A stretch of DNA of 64,000 nt from UBA1535 sp964371035 (GTDB lineage: Bacteria; Bacillota; Clostridia; Tissierellales; Sedimentibacteraceae), in NCBI GenBank assembly GCA_964371035.1, contig CAYJLG010000003.1:58636-122635 (forward strand), in the 5' to 3' direction. Positions 8,928 through 18,395 of the stretch are shown in pieces. The position numbers and the translations under genes were made by a program. Below the pieces are notes generated by a model that was not told the origin of the DNA, ran no database searches, and worked only from the letters and a program-made list of their open reading frames with translations. How positions within the stretch are numbered: the stretch's first letter is position 1; each line of letters starts with the position of its first letter.

Positions 8928-11393
8928 TCATTCTACAATTTTTGATACTGAATTTAAAATAATATTATCTTTATTTAATATTGGATCTCTCAGACTATTA
9001 GTTACGTCATAATTCTCATAAGCTTCATCTAATACCCAAGTAGTAGTATCTTCCCATCCGTTTTTATCAAATCCAACCACTCCATGAAGAAAAGTTGCAT
9101 TGTCTCCAACGATGAAGAATTCGCCTGTTTTATCATTATTATATTCCTCCTCAACATAAACAACTTTATTAAAATCTACATAAGACGAAGATGACGTATC
9201 CTTTTTAAGTGCCGCTTGGATTCCAGTAGTGCTAAGTTCTGTTTGAGCACCTGTACTCTCATTATATTCATAGCCAACTATAGTATCACTAATATCGACC
9301 TTTTTCCATTCTGTACTGTCATGCATCCTAACCCAAATGCTACCATTGTCACCAACTGCCACCCATCTATCGGCACCATATGCAATAGAATTGATTTTAG
9401 TGCCTAAATCTTGTTCAAAAATGTATGCTCCTGATGTTTCTACTACCGACAAACCTGTATCTATGTCAACCCCTCTACCATTAATAGCATAACTACCATC
9501 ATTAAAGTCATGAAATTTAGATGGATCCTCAATCCTAAATATTCTACCGTCTTCGTATCCTACCATGAATACACCCGTATTGGTTCCATGCTTTCCATAT
9601 GCTACTGCCAGTGGTTCACTACCACTATACTCTACATTTGCTAATGGTTGGCTATCTCCTATCTTATCAGGTACTTCAAATCGTCCTATTGCATATCTAG
9701 AGAAAGTATCTGAATAATACCAATGATCATCAAACATATGCCATCCTTCATCTTTAAAAGCAGGCTCATAATACCGATATGACGGTGTCCTACTATACCA
9801 TCTCGAATATTCTACAGGTGTAAATGTGGTAACTTTACTGTTTTTAAAGTACAATCTATTAGCTTCTGTAGCAATTAATGTTGTTAAGCTACTCGTTTTG
9901 CCATAATTTCCAGAGCCTAATGCACCAATCGCAACATCATTAACCATAGGTTCTTCTCCATGATTAGAAAACAACAATTCACTATTCTTTACTCTATCAT
10001 CGCCACCAATTACTTGATCATTCCAAATTGCCTCAGCAGTTTTGATTATCGGTAATTCAGATGGATAATAAGAGGCAACATGTCCCGGGTTAAATACATA
10101 TGCCGCATTGTATGCAGGTAATGCAGGAAAATTAATCCCATCTCCCAAAGCACCATGCCTACCTATTTGAATTGGCCCTGCTGCCGTAGTTAAGTTTGAT
10201 GATGCGCCTGAACTTACACTATCTTTAGCAAAATCATATTCATATATTCCTGCTTCTTTTGTGTCATTTACAGACATTGTCCCAACAAAACTAATTGCAC
10301 CAGCATCATCCGGTGAGATTGCACCTTCTACAAAGTTACTATTTTCATTTGCAAATTTATATCCTGCATTTCCTACACCTGTTTCAGTCATAGTCCCTGA
10401 TTTAGTAATTACTTCTAACCCATCATCATTTGTTATTTCAAAGAAAGTACCATTATCCCCAAGTCCAACAAATCTACCTTCAATGGAATCATTTCCTTCC
10501 AACCATAAAATATCGTTTAAGTCATTACTTTCATTAGCTCCCGTATCTGCATTTGCAGTAGTCAATTGCCCTTGCGGAACCCATATATACGGTTGCGGTT
10601 TATTTTCATACGTTTTATCACCACCCACCTTAAGGCCTTCCTTTTGAGCTTGAGTAAGGTTATTTGCAGACAAAATATATCCATCGTTGCCTACTGCAAA
10701 TAAGTCTGTTATCTCTATTTTAGACTCTACTACAGTTACATACTGAAAGTACGAACCATAATATATTTTAAAAGGTCCATATGCACTAAGCATCTTATCT
10801 TTTGGTATGGTCATAGTCGCTTTAGCAAAAACCGGATTATCAGGATCTGAATAGTTTCCTACTTCATTTATCTCAAAACCACTATTGCCAGTTACATATA
10901 CTTCGCTTCCATCATTATTAGTCATTTTAAACTTAGATAGATCATCAAAAGTCAAATTACGACCAGTTATTTCGATTGTTAAAATATTCGCATCTACAAT
11001 GTCTTGTTCAAGCAATATATAATGGCTCAATTCTATTCCCGCAGTTTCAAAGCCTATTTGTCCTACAAAGGTTTTTAAATCAGAATCATTATCCGCATAA
11101 ACATTTCCACCTGCATATCCCCCTACATTGGTTCCACTATCTCCCGCATTTTGAAACACAACACCAATACTTCCAGTATTTACAACATTTTCACTTATTT
11201 TACCTGCGCCTACATTTGACTCTAATTCCCCTATATCTCGATATAAATCTGAATTCATGTCTCCTGCTTGTGCTACTTGACTAAAGCTAAAAACCATAAG
11301 AGGAGAAATAAAAAACACAGCAACTGTAAGGAGCGTCAGTGCAATCATCAACTCAATAAGAGTAAAACCATTTTTATATATATTTTCGTTCAT
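8928..11393 (-). CDS. Very large minor prepilin with beta-propeller-like repeats
   Basis: 821 residues from the ATG at 11393, which is preceded by AGGTGA; an in-frame ATG seven codons earlier lacks good spacing. The prepilin motif NGFTLIELM and hydrophobic helix are at the N-terminus. The rest is extracellular and has recurrent short motifs of the type VGDNGxxW/F (AVGNDGYIL, GLGDNGTFF, VGYEDGRIF, AVGDNGSIW, IVGDNATFL), typical of BNR/YCF48-like beta-propeller blades. In Gram-negative T4P a beta-propeller is supplied by the separate tip protein PilY1. Here a propeller-like region appears fused to a prepilin, suggesting a tip adhesin. The gene follows the PilX-like gene with an 11-base gap. Confidence 0.8.
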   Translation of the reverse strand: MNENIYKNGFTLIELMIALTLLTVAVFFISPLMVFSFSQVAQAGDMNSDLYRDIGELESNVGAGKISENVVNTGSIGVVFQNAGDSGTNVGGYAGGNVYADNDSDLKTFVGQIGFETAGIELSHYILLEQDIVDANILTIEITGRNLTFDDLSKFKMTNNDGSEVYVTGNSGFEINEVGNYSDPDNPVFAKATMTIPKDKMLSAYGPFKIYYGSYFQYVTVVESKIEITDLFAVGNDGYILSANNLTQAQKEGLKVGGDKTYENKPQPYIWVPQGQLTTANADTGANESNDLNDILWLEGNDSIEGRFVGLGDNGTFFEITNDDGLEVITKSGTMTETGVGNAGYKFANENSNFVEGAISPDDAGAISFVGTMSVNDTKEAGIYEYDFAKDSVSSGASSNLTTAAGPIQIGRHGALGDGINFPALPAYNAAYVFNPGHVASYYPSELPIIKTAEAIWNDQVIGGDDRVKNSELLFSNHGEEPMVNDVAIGALGSGNYGKTSSLTTLIATEANRLYFKNSKVTTFTPVEYSRWYSRTPSYRYYEPAFKDEGWHMFDDHWYYSDTFSRYAIGRFEVPDKIGDSQPLANVEYSGSEPLAVAYGKHGTNTGVFMVGYEDGRIFRIEDPSKFHDFNDGSYAINGRGVDIDTGLSVVETSGAYIFEQDLGTKINSIAYGADRWVAVGDNGSIWVRMHDSTEWKKVDISDTIVGYEYNESTGAQTELSTTGIQAALKKDTSSSSYVDFNKVVYVEEEYNNDKTGEFFIVGDNATFLHGVVGFDKNGWEDTTTWVLDEAYENYDVTNSLRDPILNKDNIILNSVSKIVE

Positions 11394-11404
11394 AAAATAT
11401 TCAC

Positions 11405-12976
11405 CTACTTCCAAATTAGTCTTTGATCTGATTGTGATGAAGAATTAAGCGGAGGTATCAAATCTGACTCTTCATCACCTGTAACATTATCGGGATCTAT
11501 CAATCTCAATGTACCACTTAAGTCACGATTTTTTGAATTTATACTTGGATCATCATCATATTGATCATCAGCCGTATCATATAAGCTATCAACTAAATCT
11601 AATGCCCAATCAGGTGCATACGGTAAAATGCTATTAGTATTATTAGCTTTATCATCACGCCACCAATCCAAAAGATCGATAGCTATAGAGTTATATTGTA
11701 GAACGCTGTTAATATAAACAAGGTTTCCGGATTCATCCTTCAAAGGTTCTGACATATTAGGATCAAGACGCACATAAAATACACTTCCCGGAGGGATAAT
11801 AGTTTCTGAATAATCGCTAAAAAAAGTTCTTTGTATTGATAAATTTACTCCACCTTTAAAATATACTTTCAGAAATTTTTCTTCTGAGCTCCCCGTCGAT
11901 GGATCTGCATATCTCATCCCTGTACCATGCGGAGCACTAAAAACTGCTGTCCCTATAGAAGATGTAAATAGTCCTCTTCTAACATATAATGTTACAGGTG
12001 CATCAAAAACTATGTCACGTGCAGATAGTGATAACATATATGCTTCACCTGCAGAATGATTGGCAGATAAATCTACAGGTAATTGGAAATGCATACTTTT
12101 TCCTTCAAATCCAATATCTGTTTCTGTAGTCATAGCTCCTGAGCGATCCACTTCAATCGCACCTACTTTAAAGGTATTATTTGAGACAGGTGGAAAAGTA
12201 ATTGCTCCCGATACTCTTCTTCCGTATAAATAAAGCATTTCATTATTATAAGTTTTATCACTAGCTAATTCAGTAAAGCTACCTGCAACAGATGAAGGGC
12301 TATAGCTAACATGATCTGCTCCACCATCATAGTTGTATAGTGCATAACCACGGTTATCATACCATCCTTCCGCATAAGCATCAATTTGAGTTTCATCATT
12401 GTGAATAAGATACGCTTCTTTTGTAACTACAGTTCCACCAGTCGTGGTCGGAACATGAGTTGAACCATTAACTATGGTTTCGCCTCCATAAGTAGCTGTA
12501 GCTTTGAAATTTATCGTATTTAATCCATTTTCTGGAACAGGGTAAGTAACGGTAACTACATAGTGTCCTTGTATTTCATCATCATCTGGAGCATCGTTTG
12601 AGTTAATACCACCTACTGATGCATGTGGGTTGTGAGTATCATACCAATAATCACCTATTCCATCACCATCAGTATCTTTAGCATTTTTTAGCAAATAAGT
12701 ATATGTCGTGGTCACTTCGCTTTTTTTCGATTCTGTACCCTTCATAAAATCCTCATCAAATTCTGCCTGTCTTTCCATAAATACTTTAACGGTAGCCTCT
12801 ATTCCCGTATTAGCCAAATATTCAGCCTGTTTCATATTATCTGTAATCACAGCTTGTTTCATCTGAGTATTAGCGTATCCATATAGCGCAGTTGACAATA
12901 ACGCTGCAACAAAAATTATTATCAATACAGCAATCAAACTCGCTCCATTTTTATTTTTAAAAATTCTACTAATCAT
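11405..12976 (-). CDS. PilX-like minor pilin component
   Basis: 523 residues. The N-terminus (KNKNGASLIAVLIII) is a hydrophobic helix of the PilX N-terminal type, without the usual Glu at +5. A coiled region with MKQAEYLANTGIEA follows, as in PilX/GspK-like proteins. Near residue 100 the stretch DTDGDGIGDYW resembles a calcium-binding Asp-rich loop. The C-terminal part is a secreted domain of unknown family. GspK/PilK-type subunits that lack Glu5 can cap the tip of a pseudopilus, so a tip role is plausible. The start has AAGGAGG. It is the first of three consecutive minor-prepilin genes. Confidence 0.72.
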   Translation of the reverse strand: MISRIFKNKNGASLIAVLIIIFVAALLSTALYGYANTQMKQAVITDNMKQAEYLANTGIEATVKVFMERQAEFDEDFMKGTESKKSEVTTTYTYLLKNAKDTDGDGIGDYWYDTHNPHASVGGINSNDAPDDDEIQGHYVVTVTYPVPENGLNTINFKATATYGGETIVNGSTHVPTTTGGTVVTKEAYLIHNDETQIDAYAEGWYDNRGYALYNYDGGADHVSYSPSSVAGSFTELASDKTYNNEMLYLYGRRVSGAITFPPVSNNTFKVGAIEVDRSGAMTTETDIGFEGKSMHFQLPVDLSANHSAGEAYMLSLSARDIVFDAPVTLYVRRGLFTSSIGTAVFSAPHGTGMRYADPSTGSSEEKFLKVYFKGGVNLSIQRTFFSDYSETIIPPGSVFYVRLDPNMSEPLKDESGNLVYINSVLQYNSIAIDLLDWWRDDKANNTNSILPYAPDWALDLVDSLYDTADDQYDDDPSINSKNRDLSGTLRLIDPDNVTGDEESDLIPPLNSSSQSDQRLIWK

Positions 12977-13170
12977 ATTGTTTAACCTCCTTGATAAATC
13001 GGTTGTTTGAATTTAGTTAATTTATATAATTTCTATATAAATTATATATCGTCTCAATTTTAGACAAATTTACTCATAAAATATCTAAACATTTTTTATC
13101 TTTTCAATTGATAAAGTTTTATCTAATATCAAATTGTAATTTTCAATTTTAAATATCAAAGTTAACTTAT

Positions 13171-13215
13171 AATAGTTGTCACATAAATCATAAAAAGAAA
13201 CATGTGACAACTATT
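13171..13215 (-). terminator. Strong hairpin after pilB
   Basis: A perfect 14-bp stem (AATAGTTGTCACAT/ATGTGACAACTATT) with a 17-base loop starts 7 bases after the pilB stop. There is no good U-tract, so it may stabilise or process the mRNA rather than terminate it. Confidence 0.5.
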
Positions 13216-13221
13216 TTATCT

Positions 13222-14901
13222 TTAAACTATAACTCTTAATATTTCTTCTATAGACGTGAGTCCTTTTTTAACTCTGTTCATCCCATCTAATCTTAAGTTT
13301 ACCATGCCTTGTTCTGTAGCTATTTTTTCTATATCTGATGTAGATGCATGATTTAAGATGGCAGCACTAATTTCTTCTGACATTACGAGGATTTCATGTA
13401 CACCCATTCTGCCCTTATACCCTGTATGATTACAGCTTATACAGCCTTTTGCCTTATATATGCTAACATATTCTTCATTAGGTTCCAACGGAAAATCCGG
13501 AACGTTTCTTAATAAATCGTTTCTATGCATTTTGACTTCTTCTTTACAACTTGGACAAAGTACCCTAACAAGACGCTGAGCTACTACTGCTAGCAACGAA
13601 GAAGTAATTAGAAAACTTTCCACTCCCATTTCACTAAGACGAGTAACTGTACTAGGAGCATCGTTAGTATGAAGTGTAGCAAAAACTAAGTGTCCAGTCA
13701 TTGCTGCCTCTATAGCTATCTTGGCAGTTTCTGTATCTCTGATCTCACCTACCATTACTATATCAGGGTCACTTCTAAGTATAGATCTAAGACCTGAAGC
13801 AAAAGTCATGCCTGCTTTATTATTCATTTGTATCTGTGTGATGCCTGCAACCCTACGTTCTACAGGATCTTCTAGCGTTATGATATTTCTATCAGGAGTA
13901 TTTACTTCTCCAAGTGATGCGTATAGAGTAGTAGATTTACCACTACCAGTAGGACCTGTAACTAATATAAATCCATATGGTGTCTTAAGAGTATTAGAAA
14001 GCCTTTCCTGATAATAATCTGCTAATCCTAATTCTTTCATAGTTACAACTTGTTCACTTCGCACTAAAAGACGAAGTGTAAGTTTTTCACCATAAACAGA
14101 AGGTAGCGAAGCTATACGAATATCAACAGTCTTGCTATCTACTTTAAGAGTAGCACGTCCATCTAAAGGTATACGTCTTTCGGCTATATCCATATTTCCC
14201 ATAACTTTAATCCTAGAAACTAATGAAGCATGAGATTTCATAGGTCTATTAAACATTTCATGAAGTACACCATCTATACGAAAACGTACTCTCATTATTT
14301 TTTCGCCTGGTTCAATATGGATGTCACTTGCATTTGCTCTGATAGCACTATGTAAAATCTGATTAGCCAAAGCAATAGCAGGATTGTCTTCTTCAGAAGC
14401 TCCTTCTGCTAAATCTTCTTGAATCAAATCTTCTTCTTCTTCGACAGTAGCAAATCCTGTAGAGAAATTGGCAAAGTTTTCTATAGCTGCCTTTATTTCA
14501 CTATCTGCAGCTATAATAGGTTTTATGTTATATCCTGTCAAAAATTTCAAGTCATCTTTAGCCATAACATCATTAGGATTAAGCATAGCCACGTTTAAAG
14601 TATTACCTTCTAAAGATATCGGCATAAGATTATATTTTTTTGCTATTTCAGGAGTTATCAGGTTTGCAGCCTCTACATCTATACCTATATCATTAAGAGT
14701 TTTTAGCTCAAAACCTGTACTATCTGCCAGAATTTTAGATATATCTTCTTCAGAACATCTTCCCATTTTGACTAAAACTTGCCCTAATTTTAATCCTGTC
14801 TTTTTTTGTTCTGCTACCGCTATAAGTAAATCATCTGCATCTATAAGACCAGCATTAATAAGTAGTGTGCCTATACGCCCATATCCATATTGATTATTCA
14901 T
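13222..14901 (-). CDS. pilB: Type IV pilus extension ATPase PilB with MshEN c-di-GMP-binding domain
   Basis: 559 residues. The hexameric cytoplasmic motor powers pilus assembly. Residues 9-32 fit the MshEN c-di-GMP motif closely: Arg9, Gly11, Leu14, Ile20, Leu25, Val29 and Gln32 at the expected spacing. A second similar block (KLGQVLVKMG) follows. The ATPase core has Walker A GPTGSGKSTT near residue 315, the Asp box, Walker B DPDIVMVGEIRD and a tetracysteine zinc site (CPSC, CISC) near the C-terminus. The start has AAAGGAAG. It lies downstream of the pilO terminator, so it may have its own promoter. c-di-GMP regulation is inferred from the motif. Confidence 0.95.
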   Translation of the reverse strand: MNNQYGYGRIGTLLINAGLIDADDLLIAVAEQKKTGLKLGQVLVKMGRCSEEDISKILADSTGFELKTLNDIGIDVEAANLITPEIAKKYNLMPISLEGNTLNVAMLNPNDVMAKDDLKFLTGYNIKPIIAADSEIKAAIENFANFSTGFATVEEEEDLIQEDLAEGASEEDNPAIALANQILHSAIRANASDIHIEPGEKIMRVRFRIDGVLHEMFNRPMKSHASLVSRIKVMGNMDIAERRIPLDGRATLKVDSKTVDIRIASLPSVYGEKLTLRLLVRSEQVVTMKELGLADYYQERLSNTLKTPYGFILVTGPTGSGKSTTLYASLGEVNTPDRNIITLEDPVERRVAGITQIQMNNKAGMTFASGLRSILRSDPDIVMVGEIRDTETAKIAIEAAMTGHLVFATLHTNDAPSTVTRLSEMGVESFLITSSLLAVVAQRLVRVLCPSCKEEVKMHRNDLLRNVPDFPLEPNEEYVSIYKAKGCISCNHTGYKGRMGVHEILVMSEEISAAILNHASTSDIEKIATEQGMVNLRLDGMNRVKKGLTSIEEILRVIV

Positions 14902-15004
14902 AATGCTTCCTTTCTGTTTGTAGAAATATGCCTCTACAATTTTTTAATTATTAAAATTCAGAGTAAAATACTCCAATAAAATGCAACTTCTATAAATTTC
15001 AAAA

Positions 15005-15032
15005 AGCCTAATTGATTTTTTGCAATTAGGCT
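15005..15032 (-). terminator. Terminator after pilO
   Basis: A perfect 10-bp stem (AGCCTAATTG/CAATTAGGCT) with an 8-base loop, followed on the minus strand by TTTTTG. It separates the pilP-to-pilO set from pilB. Confidence 0.75.
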
Positions 15033-15038
15033 ATGTTT

Positions 15039-15563
15039 TTATAAATAAAAGGATACCAGTCCTATATTCATTGTTATTTCATCAGATTCACTCGTAGAAA
15101 AAACCATGTTTGTTACTCTAAAATATCTTCCATTTTCATGGATTGTCATCAACATTTCTGCAAGTTCTGTATACGTACCGCTCAAAGATACAGTCATATT
15201 CATTTGTTTATAACTGCTATTATCAGCAATTTCACCAAAAGATATACTTAAAAGTTCACACTTATTTTCTTCAGCTATATATTGCAATTCTTCCATTATT
15301 AAATCTTCTTCTGGTCCATTACCAAACATAGCTGATTTTTCTTCTAATTCAGCTTCAAATTCTTCTTTATTTATATCTAACACTTTTACTCTAGTCAGTT
15401 CTGCTGATTTTACATCTATTTCAGATCTAATTGAATCAGCTAGTGCTAAAGATTCTTGCGCATCTTGATAGATTTGATAGCTAAAATACATTGCAGCTAA
15501 AAGCACTAAAATTGCAGCAAATATGATTAAATCTTGTTTTGAAAGTTCTCGTTTTGTATTCAT
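15039..15563 (-). CDS. pilO: Type IV pilus inner-membrane alignment protein PilO
   Basis: 174 residues from the ATG at 15563, placed 8 bases after AAAGGA; the ATG three codons earlier abuts that site. A short cytoplasmic N-terminus, one membrane helix (about 15-33), a coiled-coil stretch and a C-terminal ferredoxin-like domain match PilO. In T4P systems PilO pairs with PilN to link the motor complex to the wall side. It follows pilN directly. Confidence 0.82.
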   Translation of the reverse strand: MNTKRELSKQDLIIFAAILVLLAAMYFSYQIYQDAQESLALADSIRSEIDVKSAELTRVKVLDINKEEFEAELEEKSAMFGNGPEEDLIMEELQYIAEENKCELLSISFGEIADNSSYKQMNMTVSLSGTYTELAEMLMTIHENGRYFRVTNMVFSTSESDEITMNIGLVSFYL

Positions 15564-15579
15564 AGTAATCATCCTTTCA

Positions 15580-16128
15580 TTAATTTGCAGCCAAAACTGT
15601 AAAATTCAAACTAAAAGACACGCTTCCACTTTCACCTGTCTGAGAAGCAAGAGTACATTTCACATCAGACAAAGCATTTGTTTCTTCTAATATTTGCATC
15701 CACTGAGATACATTTGCATGGTCATCAGTGATACCCGATATGCTACCTGTACCTGAACCATCTGCAAATTGTAGATTTACAGAATTCATTATTACATGTG
15801 GTGGTGTATTATTTCCAATAATTACTAGTACGTCCGCCAACACAGGGGAACCACCTTCTATGCTTAAGATAACGCCATTTAAAGCATCTAATTCATTTGC
15901 TAAATTCACTGCATCTTGAAAAGTCGATATCTCATTAGATAATCTAATGCTTTCATCTTCGAGCGATGATACTTGTTGGTCTGCCATAAACTTATAACCA
16001 AACGCCAAAGCAAGCACGGCCATAGATGCAAACACTAAAATTCCTAGTATTCTACTAATGCTATTTTTCTTCTTTTTTTCAGCAATTCTACTGGTATATG
16101 ATTCAGGAAGTAAACTAATTCTATACAT
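15580..16128 (-). CDS. pilN: Type IV pilus alignment protein PilN
   Basis: 182 residues. It starts with RISLLPESY, corresponding to the conserved INLLP-type segment by which PilN docks into PilM. One membrane helix (about 26-48), a coiled coil and a C-terminal extracytoplasmic domain follow. The ATG is preceded by GGAGGTG overlapping the end of pilM, so the two are translationally close. Confidence 0.85.
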   Translation of the reverse strand: MYRISLLPESYTSRIAEKKKKNSISRILGILVFASMAVLALAFGYKFMADQQVSSLEDESIRLSNEISTFQDAVNLANELDALNGVILSIEGGSPVLADVLVIIGNNTPPHVIMNSVNLQFADGSGTGSISGITDDHANVSQWMQILEETNALSDVKCTLASQTGESGSVSFSLNFTVLAAN

Positions 16129-16131
16129 AAT

Positions 16132-17058
16132 CTACACCTCCAACTTTCCCATTGCAAGACTAATAGCCCCTTGCAATTTTACTTTTTCTGCGCTACTAGA
16201 AAAATCTTCATCAAACAGCGAAACTTCCTCTACAGTCAGTGAGAGTAATGAGCTAAGTTCATTTTCCATATTAGCATCAATTTCATTATTCTTAATCAAA
16301 ATTACTTTATCCACAACATCTGGATTGTATGAATTTTTCATGTTGTGATAAATAATTGACGATCTGATTTCTTCTGCCAAAGACGGTATCAAAGCTTCTG
16401 GATTTTCTTTCCATTGTGATGTAGATACACTTCTCGCTACAGTTATATTTTTATTTTTAATAATAATCATGTTTACCACATCTTCTGCAAAACTTACTAA
16501 AACTACAATATTAGGCTGTTGTTTTTTCATTACTGCTGAAGTTAGAGTAATTACACTAGTGCTAATGTCTGCTAATTCTAATTTTGCCTTATCAAATACA
16601 TTGATAAATCTCTCTATAGAAACTTTTTTTGCAGCTACTAAAAGTGCATTTACAGTAGTCGCGCCTGTGTCATCTACAGCCTCTTCACCTAAAATATAGT
16701 CTAACTCTACTTCTATCATAGGTATAGGTAAAAACTCTTGTGCCTGAAGCATAACTAAATTTTTCATCTTGTCTAGTGGTACTTTTGGAAACTGAGCCAT
16801 ACGCAAGATGACGTCGTTTCCGCTCAATCCCAACACTATTCTTTTGCTTTTAAACGAATTTGCTTTCATAGCATTTGTAATCGCCGAAGATAAAGCATCT
16901 ATATTTAAAATCATTCCATCGTTAATCGCATTTGAAGGTACAGGTGTTATTGCAGTAGCAACTACTTGTACTTCTTCTCCGTTTTTCTTGAGCTCTGCCA
17001 TTCGTATCTCGTTAGCATCTATCTCAATTCCGACAATCCCTTGTTCTATTTTCTTCAT
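16132..17058 (-). CDS. pilM: Type IV pilus actin-like protein PilM
   Basis: 308 residues, slightly shorter than many PilM proteins. The N-terminus VGIEIDANEIRMAEL is the phosphate-1 region of the actin/FtsA-like fold, and a VLGLSGNDVILR segment follows. PilM is cytoplasmic, binds nucleotide and recruits PilN at the membrane, coupling the ring to the motors. The start has GAGG with 7-base spacing. Confidence 0.85.
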   Translation of the reverse strand: MKKIEQGIVGIEIDANEIRMAELKKNGEEVQVVATAITPVPSNAINDGMILNIDALSSAITNAMKANSFKSKRIVLGLSGNDVILRMAQFPKVPLDKMKNLVMLQAQEFLPIPMIEVELDYILGEEAVDDTGATTVNALLVAAKKVSIERFINVFDKAKLELADISTSVITLTSAVMKKQQPNIVVLVSFAEDVVNMIIIKNKNITVARSVSTSQWKENPEALIPSLAEEIRSSIIYHNMKNSYNPDVVDKVILIKNNEIDANMENELSSLLSLTVEEVSLFDEDFSSSAEKVKLQGAISLAMGKLEV

Positions 17059-17105
17059 CAGAATACCTCATTTATAATAATATAATTAAATATATATTTT
17101 TACCA

Positions 17106-18314
17106 TTAAGCGTTTGCAACCATAGAAGTAAACATCGGTAAGTACAACGATATAAGCATAACTCCTACTAATCCACCGATACCTATAAGCATAATAGGTT
17201 CTAAAACTGTGCTTAACTGTTTACTTAAAGAAGCTACGTCTTCTTCATAAAATTCAGCTACCTTGTCTAAAAGTTCTGGGAGTGTACCCGATTCTTCACC
17301 TATAGATATCATCTGTGTAACCATAGGCGGAAAAAATCCACTTTTTTCTAAAGGTTCTGATATGTTTTTACCTTCTTCTATTTGCTTACACGCATCTACT
17401 AAGATAGCTTTAAGTACATCGCTACCTGCAGTAGGTCCTGCTGTGTTTAGTGCTTGAACTACAGGTATACCACCTTCTAGCAGTGTAGCTAAAGTACGGC
17501 AAAGCCTAGCTATAACAGTTCTAACTATTATAGGCGAAATGATGGGAAGTTTTATCTTTTGACTTTCCCACAAAGCACGACCTGTCGGGCTTTTGAAAAA
17601 CATTACTATTCCAATCACTATACCAACCATAGCTACCAACCAAATGTACCAAAACCCTCTAATACTTGCAGATAATCCAAATATCATTGCAGATATAGCA
17701 GGTATTTCTGCATTTGCAGGCATCATGCCTTCAAATATAGGTACTAACAGTACTAGCATACCTATAAACATAAATACAGCAAATATCCCTACTACTTTTG
17801 GATATGCAGTAGCAGATTTAATATTGTCTTTTAACTGCTTGTCCTTTTGTAATTGCAGCGAAAGTCTGTTTAGAACTTCTTCTAATATACCGCCTACTTC
17901 TCCAGCTTTAATCATAGCTACATAAAGCTCATTAAACACTTTTGGGTGTTTTGCAAATGCATCAGTCAAAGATACGCCACCTTCTATGTCGTGCGCTATA
18001 GTTTCAAGAGCGTATTTCATAGTAGGATTTACTTGCTGTTTGCCAAGTGTAGAAATCGCTCTAGTTACTGGCACACCAGCACCAAGCATTGCAGCTAATT
18101 GTCTACTAAAAATTGAAAGATCTGCAATTTTTACTTTTTTTGCACTACCCATCTTTTTTGCACTGTTTCCTTTTTCTGCTATTTCATCTACGCTAAGGGC
18201 AGTAAGTCCATTTTCTTTTAGTCTAGCAGAAGCTTCAAAGACCGAATTAGCACTCATAGTACCTCTCACTATTTCACCACTGCTATTAATACATTCATAT
18301 GTATACGAGGCCAT
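17106..18314 (-). CDS. pilC: Type IV pilus platform protein PilC
   Basis: 402 residues, typical length. It has the two repeated T2SSF domains (about 70-190 and 275-400) and three membrane helices, with FSRQLAAMLGAGVPV and CRTLATLLEGGIPVVQAL as the paired family motifs. It is the inner-membrane platform on which PilB and PilT act to add or remove pilins. The start has AGGAGG. Confidence 0.95.
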   Translation of the reverse strand: MASYTYECINSSGEIVRGTMSANSVFEASARLKENGLTALSVDEIAEKGNSAKKMGSAKKVKIADLSIFSRQLAAMLGAGVPVTRAISTLGKQQVNPTMKYALETIAHDIEGGVSLTDAFAKHPKVFNELYVAMIKAGEVGGILEEVLNRLSLQLQKDKQLKDNIKSATAYPKVVGIFAVFMFIGMLVLLVPIFEGMMPANAEIPAISAMIFGLSASIRGFWYIWLVAMVGIVIGIVMFFKSPTGRALWESQKIKLPIISPIIVRTVIARLCRTLATLLEGGIPVVQALNTAGPTAGSDVLKAILVDACKQIEEGKNISEPLEKSGFFPPMVTQMISIGEESGTLPELLDKVAEFYEEDVASLSKQLSTVLEPIMLIGIGGLVGVMLISLYLPMFTSMVANA

Positions 18315-18395
18315 TAATTTCCCTCCTGATTTCTATATTTTTAGTATATTTACTTAAAATATAATTATTGCCTTATAATTAAATCAATCTTAAAC

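Noticed and set aside
10261..10647. 128-codon rightward frame within the large prepilin gene
   Set aside because: It is antisense to a well-supported gene and has no ribosome site or recognisable domain.
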